NCBI GenBank assembly: GCA_034926235.1
Contig: JAYFRE010000138.1
Coordinates: 1 to 21,962 of the forward strand
Origin: JAYFRE01 sp034926235
Lineage (GTDB): Bacteria; Pseudomonadota; Alphaproteobacteria; Rhodospirillales; Magnetospirillaceae
Reading direction: 5' to 3'
Length of the DNA: 21,962 nucleotides
The position numbers and the translations under genes are program-made. The notes beneath the pieces are model-generated. The model worked only from the letters and a program-made list of their open reading frames with translations. It was not told the origin of the DNA and ran no database searches. This document shows positions 20,872-21,962 of this stretch, one piece after another. Numbering within the stretch: the stretch's first letter is position 1; each line of letters begins with the position of its first letter.

Positions 20872-21962
20872 ATGCCTGACTATCGTTCACGTACGTCCAC
20901 ACATGGCCGCAACATGGCCGGCGCCCGCGGATTGTGGCGCGCGACCGGCATGAAGGATGGCGATTTCGGCAAGCCGATTATCGCCGTGGTCAATTCCTTT
21001 ACGCAATTCGTGCCGGGCCATGTCCATCTTAAGGATCTGGGACAGATGGTCGCTCGCGAAATCGAAAAGGCGGGCGGCGTCGCCAAGGAATTCAACACCA
21101 TCGCCATCGATGACGGCATCGCCATGGGCCATTCGGGCATGCTTTATTCGCTGCCCAGCCGCGAAGTGATCGCTGATTCGGTCGAATACATGGTCAACGC
21201 CCATTGCGCCGACGCGATGGTCTGCATCTCGAACTGCGACAAAATCACGCCCGGCATGATGATGGCGGCGCTGCGGCTGAACATCCCGTCGGTGTTCGTC
21301 TCGGGCGGACCGATGGAAGCGGGCAAGGTCAAGCTGCGCGGCGAAACCATCGCGGTCGATCTGATCGACGCCATGATCGCCGCCGCCGACGATAACGTCA
21401 CCGACGAGGAAGCGGCGGAATATGAACGGTCCTCCTGCCCGACCTGCGGGTCCTGCACGGGCATGTTCACCGCCAATGCGATGAACTGTCTGACCGAGGC
21501 GCTGGGCCTGTCCCTGCCCGGCAACGGCACGCTGGTGGCGACCCATGCCGACCGGCGCGAGCTGTTCTTGGAAGCCGGACGCCTGGCCGTGAGCCTGGCC
21601 AAGCGCTATTACGAAGGCAATGATTCCTCGGTCCTGCCGCGCTCCATCGCCACCTTCGAGGCGTTCGAGAACGCGATGACGCTGGACATCGCCATGGGCG
21701 GATCGACCAACACGGTCCTGCATCTTCTGGCCGCCGCCGCCGAGGCGGGGGTCGATTTCACCATGACCGACATCGACCGTCTGTCGCGCCATGTGCCGCA
21801 TTTGTGCAAGGTCGCCCCCAGCATCGCCAGCGTGCATGTCGAAGATGTGCATCGCGCCGGCGGCGTCTTCGGCATCCGGGGCGAATTGGACCATGCCGGT
21901 CTGATCCACCGCGACACCAAGACCGTGCACGCCCCGACCCTGGGTGCTGCGATCGATACCTG
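20872..21962 (+). CDS. ilvD: dihydroxy-acid dehydratase, 3' end cut by window edge
   Basis: The first 363 codons of IlvD, the Fe-S enzyme that dehydrates dihydroxy-acids in valine, leucine and isoleucine synthesis. The sequence begins MPDYRSRTSTHGRNMAGARG. Cluster Cys are C122 (NCDKITPGMM) and C192/C195 (SCPTCGSCTGMFTANAMNC), with the Mg site near D80-D81 (IDDGIAMGHSGM). Spacing matches the E. coli long-type enzyme of about 616 residues, so about 250 residues lie beyond the window. ATG at 20872 follows AAAGGA. No other ilv or leu gene is in view. Confidence 0.96.
   Translation, partial: MPDYRSRTSTHGRNMAGARGLWRATGMKDGDFGKPIIAVVNSFTQFVPGHVHLKDLGQMVAREIEKAGGVAKEFNTIAIDDGIAMGHSGMLYSLPSREVIADSVEYMVNAHCADAMVCISNCDKITPGMMMAALRLNIPSVFVSGGPMEAGKVKLRGETIAVDLIDAMIAAADDNVTDEEAAEYERSSCPTCGSCTGMFTANAMNCLTEALGLSLPGNGTLVATHADRRELFLEAGRLAVSLAKRYYEGNDSSVLPRSIATFEAFENAMTLDIAMGGSTNTVLHLLAAAAEAGVDFTMTDIDRLSRHVPHLCKVAPSIASVHVEDVHRAGGVFGIRGELDHAGLIHRDTKTVHAPTLGAAIDT

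Noticed and set aside
20887..21930. Minus-strand open frame opposite ilvD
   Set aside because: It is a shadow of a highly conserved dehydratase that continues past the window edge.
1..21962. Search for CRISPR arrays, insertion sequences, toxin-antitoxin pairs and phage genes
   Set aside because: No array-like repeats with spacers, transposase or integrase motifs, or paired small toxin/antitoxin frames were seen by eye. The only tandem repeats are inside the autotransporter gene.

Overview
The window is about 22 kb of GC-rich, densely packed chromosome, most consistent with an alphaproteobacterium of the Rhodospirillales type. This is inferred from the combination of COQ9, an NDUFS4-type complex I subunit, UbiX, a PraR-like HTH regulator, two YdcH/DUF465 mini-proteins, a bacteriohemerythrin and a PurE-PurK pair close to rpsU. 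No species assignment can be made from the sequence alone. Because GC is high, long open frames appear opposite most real genes. Two real genes run off the window edges: an autotransporter (left, minus strand) and ilvD (right, plus strand).

Layout. 1-1904 (minus): C-terminally truncated autotransporter with nine passenger repeats. 2206-4008 (minus): PepF-type M3 oligoendopeptidase. 4264-5010 (plus): class I methyltransferase. 5081-5335: well-formed promoter followed by a strongly structured, probably non-coding RNA or long leader. 5360-5797 (plus): PraR-like HTH regulator. 5909-6679 (plus): SDR oxidoreductase. 6911-7720 (plus): TyrA-like dehydrogenase. 7850-8017 (minus): DUF465 protein. 8079-8660 (plus): UbiX. 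8676-10236 (minus): 6-phosphofructokinase followed by bacteriohemerythrin. 10337-10546 (plus): second DUF465 protein. 10575-11381 (minus): protein with a degenerate GGDEF domain. 11529-13143 (plus): purE-purK, overlapping. 13248-13889 (plus): DedA-family membrane protein. 13942-14607 (minus): COQ9. 14868-15071 (plus): rpsU. 15301-15486 (plus): small single-helix membrane protein. 15696-17687 (minus): Zn/Cd/Pb-type P-ATPase with a MerR-type promoter. 17971-18594 (minus): AT-rich, apparently acquired hexapeptide acetyltransferase. 18890-18966: tRNA-Pro(UGG). 19049-19348: NDUFS4-like subunit. 19395-19471: tRNA-Arg(UCU). 19543-20766: Fsr-type MFS exporter. 20872-end: ilvD.

Most genes are housekeeping: de novo purine synthesis (PurE/PurK), branched-chain amino acids (IlvD), probable tyrosine synthesis (TyrA-like), ubiquinone synthesis (UbiX, COQ9), respiration (NDUFS4-like), glycolysis (PFK) and translation (S21, two tRNAs). 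The accessory parts are the autotransporter, the metal ATPase, the AT-rich acetyltransferase and the Fsr-type exporter. I found no CRISPR array, IS element or clear prophage, and no unmistakable novel multi-gene system. The best candidates for something undescribed are regulatory: the structured RNA at 5116-5332, a terminator-like element just upstream of the rpsU ribosome binding site, the degenerate GGDEF protein that keeps an I-site-like motif, and the alternative stem-loops before ilvD.
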